40,581 nucleotides of DNA, from positions 1 to 40,581 of the forward strand of contig DASTYE010000032.1 in NCBI GenBank assembly GCA_035765135.1, given 5' to 3'. Below, in pieces: positions 8,944 through 16,821 of this stretch. The DNA is from JAICNG01 sp035765135 (GTDB lineage: Bacteria; Gemmatimonadota; Gemmatimonadetes; Gemmatimonadales; Gemmatimonadaceae). The notes below the pieces were generated by a model that searched no databases, was not told the origin of the DNA, and was given only the letters and a program-made list of their open reading frames with translations. Position numbers and translations under genes: made by a program. The stretch's first letter is position 1; each line of letters starts with the position of its first letter.

Positions 8944-10727
8944 CGTTTGCCTCCCGAGTGGCATTGCTCGCAGCGAACGACCGTACCGCGATACTGCAGC
9001 CGACCGGAGCCCTTCGCCCGCACATGACACGACGTGCACGGGACCCTCGTGTGCGCGGGCGAGAGCGGGAACTTGCTGTCCCGGTCATGGTCGAATCGTT
9101 CGGCGGGTGTGAAGACGTCGAGGGAATGGCACGATTCGCACGCGCCGCGGTCCTTGCGTGAGGCGAACTGCTGTCCGTGCGGCGACTGATGACACGACGT
9201 GCATGTCGTCGCCGCCTCGAAGGTGAGTGGTGCCAGTCCGCGTCTCCGCGCCGCTTCGTGGAGGAGCGTCACCTGGCGTCGCGGATCGCGACGCTGAAGC
9301 TCGCGATGACATTCGGCGCACGGCACCGTCCGGTGCGCTCCCTCGAGCTTGAACTCGTACGCCTCGTGGCTGGCGACGGTCAACGTGGACGGCGTGAAGC
9401 CGTTGACGGTGTGACACGACTCGCACGTAGCATTGGACACGCTCCCCCCGTTCCCGCTGCGCGCCTGTTTCGCCGGCGTCGCGACGTGCGGGTCGAGGTG
9501 ACAGCTCGTGCAGCTGGAGGACGAGGGACGAAGATCCGCCACCGTACGCGCTCCATTCACCGCTCGGCCGGCCGCCGTCGGCTGGGGCCGATGGCAATCG
9601 GCGCAGCGCGCGATTTGATGTCGCCCGAGCAGCGGGTACTTCGTCGCCTGGTGCTGCGCGATGGTGAACGTGGACGGCGAGAACCCGTTCACTTCGTGAC
9701 AGACGGCGCAATCGACGGCCCGGCCGGCGAGTGTCGCCTGCCCGCGATGCGGATCGGAGTGACAGGTCGCGCACGTCGAGAACGCCGGTCGGTTGATTCT
9801 CGCCGGGTAGCCGACGTGACACTCCGCGCAGGCGACGGTCCTGTGCTCTCCCGCGAGCGGGAAGCGCGTGCGATCATGGTCGAATGCGCCGCGCTTCAGC
9901 TTCCGGAAGCCGGTGGTCACATGGCACGACGAGCACTTCGCCATGGTCGGCGCCTTGTGCGGATCGGCGTGGCAGCTCGAGCACTCCTTCGCCGGAACCG
10001 GCTTGAACACCGGGATGAGCTTCCCGTCCGCGGCGCGGCGCGGATTGAGCCGCGGCGCGAGATGGCACGCATCGCATTCGGTGTCCCGGTGCTCGCCGGT
10101 GAGCGGGTATTTCGTCTTCTGGTGATCGAAGTTCGGGGCGGGTTTCCAGCCGGCGACGTCGTGACAGCTCGTGCATTTCGCGCCTAGCGTCGGGCGGTGC
10201 GGATCGTCGTGACAGCTCGCGCACCGCGTGTCGAGTCCCGCCCAGCGCGGACCGCCGTCGCGCGGCGACAGCTCCGCGACCGCGTGCACGCGGAACCTCG
10301 CCTTGTGGCACCCCTCGCACTTCACGTCCTTGTGCTTCCCCTCGAGCATCCACCCCGCTTCGCTGTGATCGAAGCCGGCCTGCGACCCTTGCGGCCACTT
10401 GATGAGATCGAATTCCCGGCCCGCGTGGTCGGGGTGGCAACTGGCGCACGTGCCGGCCGCCGCCTCGCCGCGGGCGTGATAGCCGCGATCTTCCTGCTTC
10501 AGCGTCGCGATCTCGCGGTGGCACGCCAGACATTTCTGCGTCGTCGGCTCCTTGCGCCCGCCGTGGCACTTGGCGCAGCCTAACGGCACGTCGAGCGAGG
10601 CGTGTGGGCGCGCGAGCGGACCCGGCGAGAGCTGGGCGGCGAGGCCACGCGGCAGGGTCATCGCCACGATGACCCCCAACGCGCCGAGGAGGAGGCGAAA
10701 GCCGGGAGCACGATGGGCATCACGCAC
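8940..10727 (-). CDS. 20-heme cytochrome c
   Basis: Predicted 595-residue secreted cytochrome with 20 CXXCH sites, from CAKCH to CEQCH. The start is a GTG at 10727 that overlaps the end of the oxidoreductase gene by eight bases (GTGCGTGA); it gives a signal peptide (APGFRLLLGALGVIVAMTLP, ending RGLAAQ). Modules alternate: CxxCH-x-DPH, then CxxCH plus a G(W/F) patch, then FDHxxTxFPLxGxHRxxxCxxCH. This points to serial duplication of a two- or three-heme unit, so the protein is probably an elongated electron wire across the periplasm. Extra His in DPH, FDH and GxH motifs suit bis-His ligation. The C-terminal CHSGGKR ends right after the last heme. Confidence 0.92.
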   Translation of the reverse strand: MRDAHRAPGFRLLLGALGVIVAMTLPRGLAAQLSPGPLARPHASLDVPLGCAKCHGGRKEPTTQKCLACHREIATLKQEDRGYHARGEAAAGTCASCHPDHAGREFDLIKWPQGSQAGFDHSEAGWMLEGKHKDVKCEGCHKARFRVHAVAELSPRDGGPRWAGLDTRCASCHDDPHRPTLGAKCTSCHDVAGWKPAPNFDHQKTKYPLTGEHRDTECDACHLAPRLNPRRAADGKLIPVFKPVPAKECSSCHADPHKAPTMAKCSSCHVTTGFRKLKRGAFDHDRTRFPLAGEHRTVACAECHVGYPARINRPAFSTCATCHSDPHRGQATLAGRAVDCAVCHEVNGFSPSTFTIAQHQATKYPLLGRHQIARCADCHRPQPTAAGRAVNGARTVADLRPSSSSCTSCHLDPHVATPAKQARSGNGGSVSNATCESCHTVNGFTPSTLTVASHEAYEFKLEGAHRTVPCAECHRELQRRDPRRQVTLLHEAARRRGLAPLTFEAATTCTSCHQSPHGQQFASRKDRGACESCHSLDVFTPAERFDHDRDSKFPLSPAHTRVPCTSCHVRAKGSGRLQYRGTVVRCEQCHSGGKR

Positions 10728-12207
10728 CGAGCGCCTCCGCCGCGGGAAGGCCGAGCTCCTTCTCCACCATCCTGATACCGATCTTGTCGAGGAGCCCCTG
10801 CGGCGGGTTGCCACCGATGCGCACGACGACGTCGTCCACGGGCAGGATGCGTGGTTGTCCACCGACGTCGAGCACGACGACGTCATCGCGAATCTCGCGC
10901 ACCTGGCTCCTGAGAACGACCGCCACTCGGCCGCTGGCCTGCGCCGCCTTCAGCTTTTCGAGGTTGCGGGGCTTCACGCGATCGAACGACTCGCCGCGAT
11001 AGCTGAGCGTGACCGTCGTGCCCTTCTGATTCGCCAGACCGATCACCGATTCGATCGCGCTGTCGCCACCCCCGACGACCAGCACACGGCGGCCGGCGAA
11101 GTCCGACATTTCGGCGATGTCGTAGACGACGCGGCTGCTCTCCTCGCCGGGAACACCCAGCCGGCGCGGTGTGCCGCGGCGCCCCATGGCGAGCACGACG
11201 CAGCGGCCTCGATAGGCAGCGCCGCCAACCACGCGCACCACGAACGTGTCACCGGCGCGTTCGACGTTTTCAACCCGCTGGCCGGTGATGACGTGCAACC
11301 CGGCGCGTTTCACTGCGCTCTCCCACACCTGTAGAAGCGCTTCCTTGGATGCGTCGGCGACCCAGAGATCACCGTAGAGCGGGATACTCACCGGCTCCGC
11401 GAGGAGCAGCTTGTGCCGCGGATATTTGCGGACGCTGTCGGCCACCGTCCCCTGCTCGATCAAGGCGTAGCGCAGTCCCGCGCGCACGGCCTGCAGTCCG
11501 GCGCTCAGCCCCGCCGGTCCACCGCCGACGATAATGACGTCGTGCACGTCGTCGGAGGCATCGTGGCGAAGCGCGCCGCGTGCGACCGCCTTCTGCCGCA
11601 TCGCGTGCACGTGCTCGATCGCGATCTTCCCTTCGTTGACCGCGTTTTTGATGAGACCGCGCCCGCCGAGCTCGCCGACGATGTAGAGACCGGAAATGTT
11701 GGTCTGGAAGTTCTGGTCGAGCGCCGGGACTACCACGCGATTGACCGCCGCCCCACGAGCCATCGCGATGGCGCCGACCGGACAGGCCTTCGCGCAATCT
11801 CCATGTCCCTTGCACTTGTCGGGATCGATGACGGCGAGCTTGCCGCGCATCGTGAGCGCGCCGTCCTCGGGACACGCCGACGCGCACGCGCCGCAGCCGA
11901 CGCAGACATCGTTGCGCACGTGCGCACGAAGGGGAGCATTGTCATTGCTCGCGGAGACCGGCGCGGCGATCGGCGCCGAGAGCAGCTCGAACGCCTGCTG
12001 CGGCACGCCACAGCGCGGGCAGGTTGCGGCGTCCGCGGCAACTAGCGCGCGACAACGCCGGCAGCGGTGCGGAGGCCTCGCGGCACGCTGCTCCGCCTTT
12101 CGCTCGCGGCGCACGTGCAGCCAGATGGAGAGGACCGTCATCGCGACGAAGACGATCGTCACGATGGTCATGTTGAGGTCCTCGATCGCTCGCAGGGCGT
12201 CGATCAC
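10720..12207 (-). CDS. Membrane-anchored 2[4Fe-4S] ferredoxin / FAD-NAD(P) oxidoreductase
   Basis: Predicted 495-residue flavo-iron-sulfur protein. Order of parts: one N-terminal membrane helix (about 13-32), a zinc-ribbon-like CxxC...CxxC (Cys49, 52, 63, 66), a ferredoxin domain (Cys102, 105, 108, 112, and C132-x2-H135-x2-C138-x3-C142), a segment TNISGLYIVGELGGRGLIKN (169-188), an FAD site VGGGPAGLSAG (227-237) and an NAD(P)H site VGGGDSAIES (378-387). The TN..GLY..GE segment normally ends thioredoxin-reductase-like enzymes but here precedes the FAD site. The GTG start makes a GTGA overlap with the upstream gene; an ATG at 12171 with GAGG before it is a good alternative. It probably passes electrons between NAD(P)H or ferredoxin and the cytochrome chain. 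Confidence 0.85.
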   Translation of the reverse strand: MIDALRAIEDLNMTIVTIVFVAMTVLSIWLHVRRERKAEQRAARPPHRCRRCRALVAADAATCPRCGVPQQAFELLSAPIAAPVSASNDNAPLRAHVRNDVCVGCGACASACPEDGALTMRGKLAVIDPDKCKGHGDCAKACPVGAIAMARGAAVNRVVVPALDQNFQTNISGLYIVGELGGRGLIKNAVNEGKIAIEHVHAMRQKAVARGALRHDASDDVHDVIIVGGGPAGLSAGLQAVRAGLRYALIEQGTVADSVRKYPRHKLLLAEPVSIPLYGDLWVADASKEALLQVWESAVKRAGLHVITGQRVENVERAGDTFVVRVVGGAAYRGRCVVLAMGRRGTPRRLGVPGEESSRVVYDIAEMSDFAGRRVLVVGGGDSAIESVIGLANQKGTTVTLSYRGESFDRVKPRNLEKLKAAQASGRVAVVLRSQVREIRDDVVVLDVGGQPRILPVDDVVVRIGGNPPQGLLDKIGIRMVEKELGLPAAEALGA

Positions 12208-13106
12208 CAGAACCAGGTGGCCCCTACCGCCACCACGACCGCGACGTGAATGACGACGGCGAACAACGCCATGATGGCGATCGGCCGATGCAACAAGTGC
12301 CAGTAGCGAAAGATGCGTTGCGTTCGCTGCAGCATTCGCACTTGCTGCTCGAGAGCGATCTCTCGCGTGGCAAGATCGACCGCTTTCTCGAGCGTGCGGT
12401 CATCGAGGCGGTGGCGTCCTGGCAGGTTGCGCCAGCGGCGCCGCAGCTGGCGACGCATGCGCCATCGCGTGAAGTCGGCGGCGATCATCCCGAAGAAAGC
12501 ACGCAGGAGGCCAGGCGAGACGCGTCCACTCGCCGCACCGCTCAGCGTCTTCTCCAGCTCCCCCGGATCGAGTCCGGTCGTGGCGGCGAGCTCGGTGACC
12601 ATCGAGCGCCGCGCGGACGCAATCTCCTCGAGCGTGAGCTCGAGCCCCGACTTGCTCCGCGGGATGCGCATGTAGAGGTATCGCCCAACGATGCCGCTCG
12701 CCCACACGATCATCATCGCGTGGAAGCCGAGGCCGATGATTCCGCCGAATCGCCACGCCGCGTGCACCGCGAGGAGCAGCGGCATGACCAGCGCGAACGT
12801 GATGTGGACGTCGAGCCACTTCCCCACCGAACCCATCCACGCGAGGCCGCGAATCTTTTTCCGCAGCGGATAGAGCCAGAGGAAGATGAAGATCGCGACG
12901 GCGAGAATGCCGGCCGTTTGTCCGACGTATCCCGACGGACGCAGGTAGACATGCAGCGGCGAGCGCACGCGCTCGGCCATCGGGAGCATGTAATAGGAAT
13001 AGCCCGCCGCGTTCGCGCCGATGAGCACGAGCGTCGCGGTAGCCAGGACAAAATGATTGGCGCGAGAAACGGCACGCGTCGCTGGGGCGGGACGCGAAGT
13101 GGACAT
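12204..13106 (-). CDS. Cytochrome b-like integral membrane protein, first gene of the multiheme operon
   Basis: Predicted 300-residue membrane protein. The ATG at 13106 is preceded by AAAGGAAG at some distance; the open frame upstream is not membrane-like. Five hydrophobic segments lie at about 18-40, 62-80, 99-119, 123-146 and 270-297, with a charged cytoplasmic loop of about 120 residues between the last two. Six histidines lie in or next to the helices: His101, 115, 129, 270, 273 and 287. The pairs 101/115, 115/129 and 273/287 are each 14 apart, the spacing expected for b-heme ligands on successive turns. It probably oxidises or reduces quinone and exchanges electrons with the neighbouring flavoprotein and cytochromes. 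The exact family is not recognised. Confidence 0.75.
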   Translation of the reverse strand: MSTSRPAPATRAVSRANHFVLATATLVLIGANAAGYSYYMLPMAERVRSPLHVYLRPSGYVGQTAGILAVAIFIFLWLYPLRKKIRGLAWMGSVGKWLDVHITFALVMPLLLAVHAAWRFGGIIGLGFHAMMIVWASGIVGRYLYMRIPRSKSGLELTLEEIASARRSMVTELAATTGLDPGELEKTLSGAASGRVSPGLLRAFFGMIAADFTRWRMRRQLRRRWRNLPGRHRLDDRTLEKAVDLATREIALEQQVRMLQRTQRIFRYWHLLHRPIAIMALFAVVIHVAVVVAVGATWFW

Positions 13107-13238
13107 GACGAGGGGCTTCCTTTCGGTACGGTGGGGGGTCCTTACTGAGCACACGCGCGGATCGCGCATCGGTAACCGCAAAACCCTTGCGTCAGTACGC
13201 CCGCGCTGGAGCGGCGTGTCGCGCATCACAGCGATTCA

Positions 13239-13261
13239 AAACGTTACAGCGTCTCACGTTT
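13239..13261. promoter_or_regulatory. Inverted repeat AAACGT-N11-ACGTTT upstream of the multiheme operon
   Basis: A perfect 6-bp inverted repeat with an 11-nt spacer lies about 130-155 nt before the start of the cytochrome b-like gene. Its position and symmetry suit an operator, but a six-base palindrome can arise by chance. No clear promoter hexamers could be assigned around it. Confidence 0.3.
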
Positions 13262-13342
13262 CGATACAGCGCGCCGCGGCGGCGCTATCGGGCCTGCAGG
13301 TGCGGTTGCATCTCGCGGGGCATCTTCTCGCGACTAGCCTGA

Positions 13343-13459
13343 ACTGCGTTAACCACAGAGAACACAGAGAGCACAGAAGAAACAACGGCGAGGTCTTTTA
13401 CAAAAGCTCCCGCCGTTGCAGTTCTCTGTGCTCTCTGTGTTCTCTGTGGTTAATGCAGT
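13343..13459. repeat. Palindromic element, 9-nt period (word NNCACAGAG)
   Basis: Arms of about 50 nt (13343-13392 and 13407-13459) are near-perfect reverse complements around a small loop that itself contains CTTTTACAAAAG. Within each arm ACCACAGAG, AACACAGAG and AGCACAGA follow at 9-nt spacing. The right arm is translated as the tail of the AraC gene, whose stop codon is in the loop. From memory, this word family gives the peptide NHREHREHRE in spurious or extended proteins of many bacteria. It lies between AraC and the multiheme operon and could end AraC transcription. Confidence 0.9.
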
Positions 13460-14513
13460 CCGGCTCGTTGTGCGATGACCCCGCACCCTGCCGCCGTTTG
13501 CGCCACGACGCAGGTGATGTGCCGACCATCCGCGTGAACGCTCGACTGAACGCCGCCTCGGACTCGTAACCGACGGCAGCGGCGACGGCGATAACTTTCG
13601 CGTCGCCATCTCGCAGCATGCGTGCGGCGTTCTGCATCCGCCATTGCTTGAGGTAATGCATCGGCGGAACACCGACGAAGTGCGTGAACCGCTCGGCGAG
13701 CGCGGACCGCGACACGGCCGATTCGTCGGCGAGCGCCTGGAGCGTCCACGCGCGCGCAGGATGTCGATGCAACAAGGCCAGTGCGCGTGCGACGATCGGA
13801 TCTCTCAGACCGGCGAGCCAGCCCGTCTGCTCCGGTGCAAGCGACTCCAGGTGACGACGCACGACCTCGACGAACATCAGCTCGGCGATTCGCAGCAGAA
13901 CCGAATCGCTCCCCGCCCTCTGCTCGCGCCGCTCCGCCATCGCGAACTCGATGAGGGAATCGAGCCGGTCATGCGTGTCCGGCGCGCGCGGAACGCGGAG
14001 CACGCGAGGGAGCGCGCTGAGGATGGGATTGAACGGACGCACATCGCAACCGAGGAATCCGCACAACACCTGCACCTGCTCCGACCCGCCTCCACCTTCC
14101 TCCACCATGAACGGCAGCTCGTGCTTCGCCATCAGGTGAAAGAACTCGACGACCTCATCGGGAGGCCACGCGCCAGGCGCGTCCGCCGGATGCGACAACG
14201 CGTACGGGTCGCCGTGGGGGATGACGACCACATCGCCGGCCTCGAGACCTAGCGCGGCACCGCCGGCACCACGGCACCAGCACCGGCCCTTCAGTACGAC
14301 GTGATACGAGATCAGATGCTGCGCGCCCGGCAGGATGACTGGCGTGAGCGTGGAGCCGGACGGCACCTGCGCGGACCACGGCGTCGTCGCGTCGGTGAGG
14401 AAGAACAGGGCGGCGTTGAGACGAACGGCGCGCAACACATCCGAGAGGATGTCGGCGCCCTCGACGGACGGTCGAGCAAGCACTTCGGACGGTTGGTCAT
14501 TGTTCGCCCGCAC
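13398..14513 (-). CDS. AraC-family transcriptional regulator with cupin sensor domain
   Basis: Predicted 371-residue DNA-binding regulator with a GTG start. Residues about 20-130 form a cupin-like ligand domain (GRCWCRGAGGAALGLEAGDV, then VIPHGDPY). Residues 256-342 are a double helix-turn-helix of AraC type (LQALADESAVSRSALAERFT and VAAAVGYESEAAFSRAFTRM, ending GTSPASWRKRR). Residues from about 353 (INHREHREHRE) are not regulator sequence: they come from the palindromic element into which the gene runs. The gene is divergent from the haloperoxidase-like gene at 14554, a plausible target, and lies just upstream of the multiheme operon. Confidence 0.9.
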   Translation of the reverse strand: MRANNDQPSEVLARPSVEGADILSDVLRAVRLNAALFFLTDATTPWSAQVPSGSTLTPVILPGAQHLISYHVVLKGRCWCRGAGGAALGLEAGDVVVIPHGDPYALSHPADAPGAWPPDEVVEFFHLMAKHELPFMVEEGGGGSEQVQVLCGFLGCDVRPFNPILSALPRVLRVPRAPDTHDRLDSLIEFAMAERREQRAGSDSVLLRIAELMFVEVVRRHLESLAPEQTGWLAGLRDPIVARALALLHRHPARAWTLQALADESAVSRSALAERFTHFVGVPPMHYLKQWRMQNAARMLRDGDAKVIAVAAAVGYESEAAFSRAFTRMVGTSPASWRKRRQGAGSSHNEPDCINHREHREHRELQRRELL

Positions 14514-14553
14514 GTCCCGATCCTACGCTACGTCATCCCAACACGGAAGGACG

Positions 14554-15783
14554 ATGCGCCCGATACGACACCGACTGATGGCGGTCGCTGCGCTCGCTGT
14601 GCTGCCCGCTACCATCGCGCTCTCCAGCCGCCCGTCCGAACACCCGGACGCCGCCCTCATCACGACGTGGAACGCGACCGCGTACGAGATCGTGTTCGCG
14701 GAGGACAGCTTCCGAACGTTCAAGGGACATCGCGCGCTCGCGATGATGCACGTCGCGATGCACGACGCGATCAACGCGGTAACCCCACGATACCGGCAGT
14801 ACGCGTTTCGTGGACCTGACTCCCTTGCTGACGAACGGGCAGCGGCCGCCCAGGCGGCGCACGATGTCCTGCGCGCGGCGTATCCCAACGCTGACGCCCT
14901 GTTGAAGGCCGCGCTCGAGCGGACTCTCCGAGCGTCGACAAGCCGGGCGTCGGCAACGCGAGGGATCGCGCTCGGACGGAACGTCGCGGCGGCGATCATC
15001 GAGGCGCGCCGCGGCGACGCCTTCGATACGAAAGGCACATACGCGTTCCGCACCGGAGCCGGCGTCTATCAAACGACGCCACCGTGGAACGGGTTCGTCG
15101 CGCACCCCGGCTTCGCGCGTGCGAAGCCCTTCGCCCTGACCGCGCCGAGCCAGTTTCGGCCGACGCCTCCCCCGCGGCTCGGCAGTCCGGAGTTCGCGCG
15201 CGCACTCGAAGAGGTGAAGGCATTCGGAGGAATGCGAAGCGCCGCCCGCACGCCAGATCAGACCGCGTACGCGATTTGGTGGATGGAATTCGCCGAAGGG
15301 GCCATCAATCGCCTCGCGCGACGATTGGCGGAGGAGCGCGGCCTCTCGCTCGCCGAATCTGCGCGGTTGTTCGCGCTGCTCAACATCGCTCTCTTCGACA
15401 ACTACGTCGCCGTGTGGGATTCCAAGTACGAGCACAACCACTGGCGGCCGTACACGGCGATTCGAGAGGCCGACTCGACGTGGGAGCCGCTTCGTCCAAC
15501 ACCGCCATTCCCCGAGTACGTGTCCGCGCACGCCGCGGCATGTGCGGCCTCGTTCGAGATTCTCACGGGAGTCTTCGGCGACACGGCCTTCACGATGGAG
15601 ACGCTCACCGCCCCCCAAGGGATGCCGAGCCGCCGGTTCCCGAGCTTTCGCGCCGCCGCCGCCGAGTGCGCCGACTCACGCGTACGCCTCGGCTGGCACT
15701 TTCGTTATGCGACCGACGCCGGCCTCGTGCTCGGCCGGAGCGTGGCGAGGCACGTCGCCGAGCACTACCTGACAGAGCGGTGA
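14554..15783 (+). CDS. Secreted vanadium-haloperoxidase/PAP2-type protein
   Basis: Predicted 409-residue protein with an N-terminal signal (MRPIRHRLMAVAALAVLPAT). The phosphate/vanadate pocket of the family is recognisable: K291-x6-R298-P, then a PSGH-like site as EYVSAH (His326), then S375-R376-x5-H382. The N-terminal half is all-helical (HVAMHDAINAV), as in bacterial vanadium-dependent haloperoxidase homologues. It may oxidise halides with peroxide or act as an acid phosphatase; motifs alone cannot decide. Start chosen from GGAAGGA 4-10 nt upstream and the signal peptide. It is divergent from the AraC gene. Confidence 0.8.
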   Translation: MRPIRHRLMAVAALAVLPATIALSSRPSEHPDAALITTWNATAYEIVFAEDSFRTFKGHRALAMMHVAMHDAINAVTPRYRQYAFRGPDSLADERAAAAQAAHDVLRAAYPNADALLKAALERTLRASTSRASATRGIALGRNVAAAIIEARRGDAFDTKGTYAFRTGAGVYQTTPPWNGFVAHPGFARAKPFALTAPSQFRPTPPPRLGSPEFARALEEVKAFGGMRSAARTPDQTAYAIWWMEFAEGAINRLARRLAEERGLSLAESARLFALLNIALFDNYVAVWDSKYEHNHWRPYTAIREADSTWEPLRPTPPFPEYVSAHAAACAASFEILTGVFGDTAFTMETLTAPQGMPSRRFPSFRAAAAECADSRVRLGWHFRYATDAGLVLGRSVARHVAEHYLTER

Positions 15784-15814
15784 TGGCCGTCGCGCTGCTC
15801 GCGGCTCGCGCGCT

Positions 15815-16024
15815 GGCTGGCATCAAGAACAGAGGGGCCATACGGATGAGGCGGATTGGGCGGATCGCATCGGATCGCTCCTGGCGCCGATTACTCTCCA
15901 CGCGCAAGTCCAAAGCAGCTTTTTGTTGTCGCGCTACGGAGGGTTCAATCCACCAGGAGCAAATCCGGCCTCTTCCGCCCAATCCGCCTCATCCGGATGC
16001 ACCCCTCCGTTCTTGATGCCAGCC
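15815..16024. repeat. Large palindromic element, about 9-nt period (word CGGATNNGG)
   Basis: The 333-nt gap 15784-16116 has no gene and is mostly this element. The left arm (15815-15864) and right arm (15974-16024) are near-perfect reverse complements over about 50 nt, starting GGCTGGCATCAAGAAC. Pairing continues inward with CTCCTGG and CCAGGAG. CGGATGAGG, CGGATTGGG and CGGATCGCA follow at 9-nt spacing. The flanking genes are both on the plus strand, so it lies between a 3' end and a promoter. Confidence 0.85.
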
Positions 16025-16116
16025 CGGCCGGCCGTTGGCGCACGCCGAAAACCGAGGGCTTCAAGCAACCACGCCCCTGCCGGCATCGAATCGGTAACAC
16101 CACTCCGGAGCGGCAA

Positions 16117-16821
16117 ATGAGACGGCTGCTAATCATCGTCGCGGCGCTGGCAATCGCATCGACCCTGGCGTTTACCACCATGGGCGGCTGGGCCGTCGTG
16201 TCGGTCTCGAAGGTGCCTGATGCGTGGGTCACCGGAAAGCCGCTGCAGCTGACGTGGCAGGTGCGTCAGCATGGCCTCACGCGCCTCGCGGGGTTGCGAC
16301 CCACGCTCGAGGCGCGATCCGGTTCGCGCGTCATCACCGGAGAGACCTGGGAGTTCGCCGAGGACGGCGCGCAGGGTTATCGCGGCACGGTCTCCTTCCC
16401 CGAGCCGGGTGAATGGCAGGTCACGATTCACAGTGGATTCGGGAAGAGCCGCGCCGTATTGCTGCCGTGGCGCGTCGTCGATCCGCAACGCCCCGTGCTC
16501 GGAACCGTCGAGGATCACCTCGGAACGATCGGCGTCGCTGCCTTTCCCGAGGCGGAGCAGGGACGCCGGCTGTTCGCCGCGCAGGGATGCGTCACCTGCC
16601 ATGTGCATCGCGAGGTGCCCATCGCCGGAGAGGTGAACGACTTCGGGCCGGAGCTGACCGGCCGCCGCTTCGAGCGGGAGTACCTCGCGCGCTTTCTCGC
16701 CGATCCGTCGATCAAGCCGCCGACGAACGGGAAGCGCATGCCCAACCTCTCGCTGCGAGAGAAAGACATCACGCCGCTCATCGCCTTCATCAACGGCGAG
16801 CAGCGTTTGACACGCCGCTAG
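16117..16821 (+). CDS. Membrane-anchored or periplasmic monoheme cytochrome c with N-terminal beta domain
   Basis: Predicted 234-residue exported electron carrier. The ATG follows GGAG by about six bases. It has an N-terminal hydrophobic signal or anchor (about 4-29), then a beta-rich domain (30-121: WVTGKPLQLTWQVRQHG, GYRGTVSFPEPGEWQVTI) resembling the YtkA/FixH fold. A cytochrome c domain follows with one heme site C158-V-T-C161-H162 and a likely axial Met208 (KRMPNLSL). A spacing of about 46 residues between CXXCH and Met suits class I cytochromes. It is close to the multiheme operon but separated by other genes, so a functional link is only possible. Confidence 0.88.
   Translation: MRRLLIIVAALAIASTLAFTTMGGWAVVSVSKVPDAWVTGKPLQLTWQVRQHGLTRLAGLRPTLEARSGSRVITGETWEFAEDGAQGYRGTVSFPEPGEWQVTIHSGFGKSRAVLLPWRVVDPQRPVLGTVEDHLGTIGVAAFPEAEQGRRLFAAQGCVTCHVHREVPIAGEVNDFGPELTGRRFEREYLARFLADPSIKPPTNGKRMPNLSLREKDITPLIAFINGEQRLTRR

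Noticed and set aside
9177..10187. Long plus-strand open frame (336 codons) opposite the 20-heme cytochrome
   Set aside because: It is a shadow of the high-GC cytochrome gene: Arg-rich, no domain pattern, no ribosome-binding site, while the minus frame has 20 heme motifs.
13343..13459. Small coding genes encoding NHREHREHRE or SSLCSLCSLW peptides
   Set aside because: These peptides are translations of the CACAGAGAA repeat in different frames, not independent genes.
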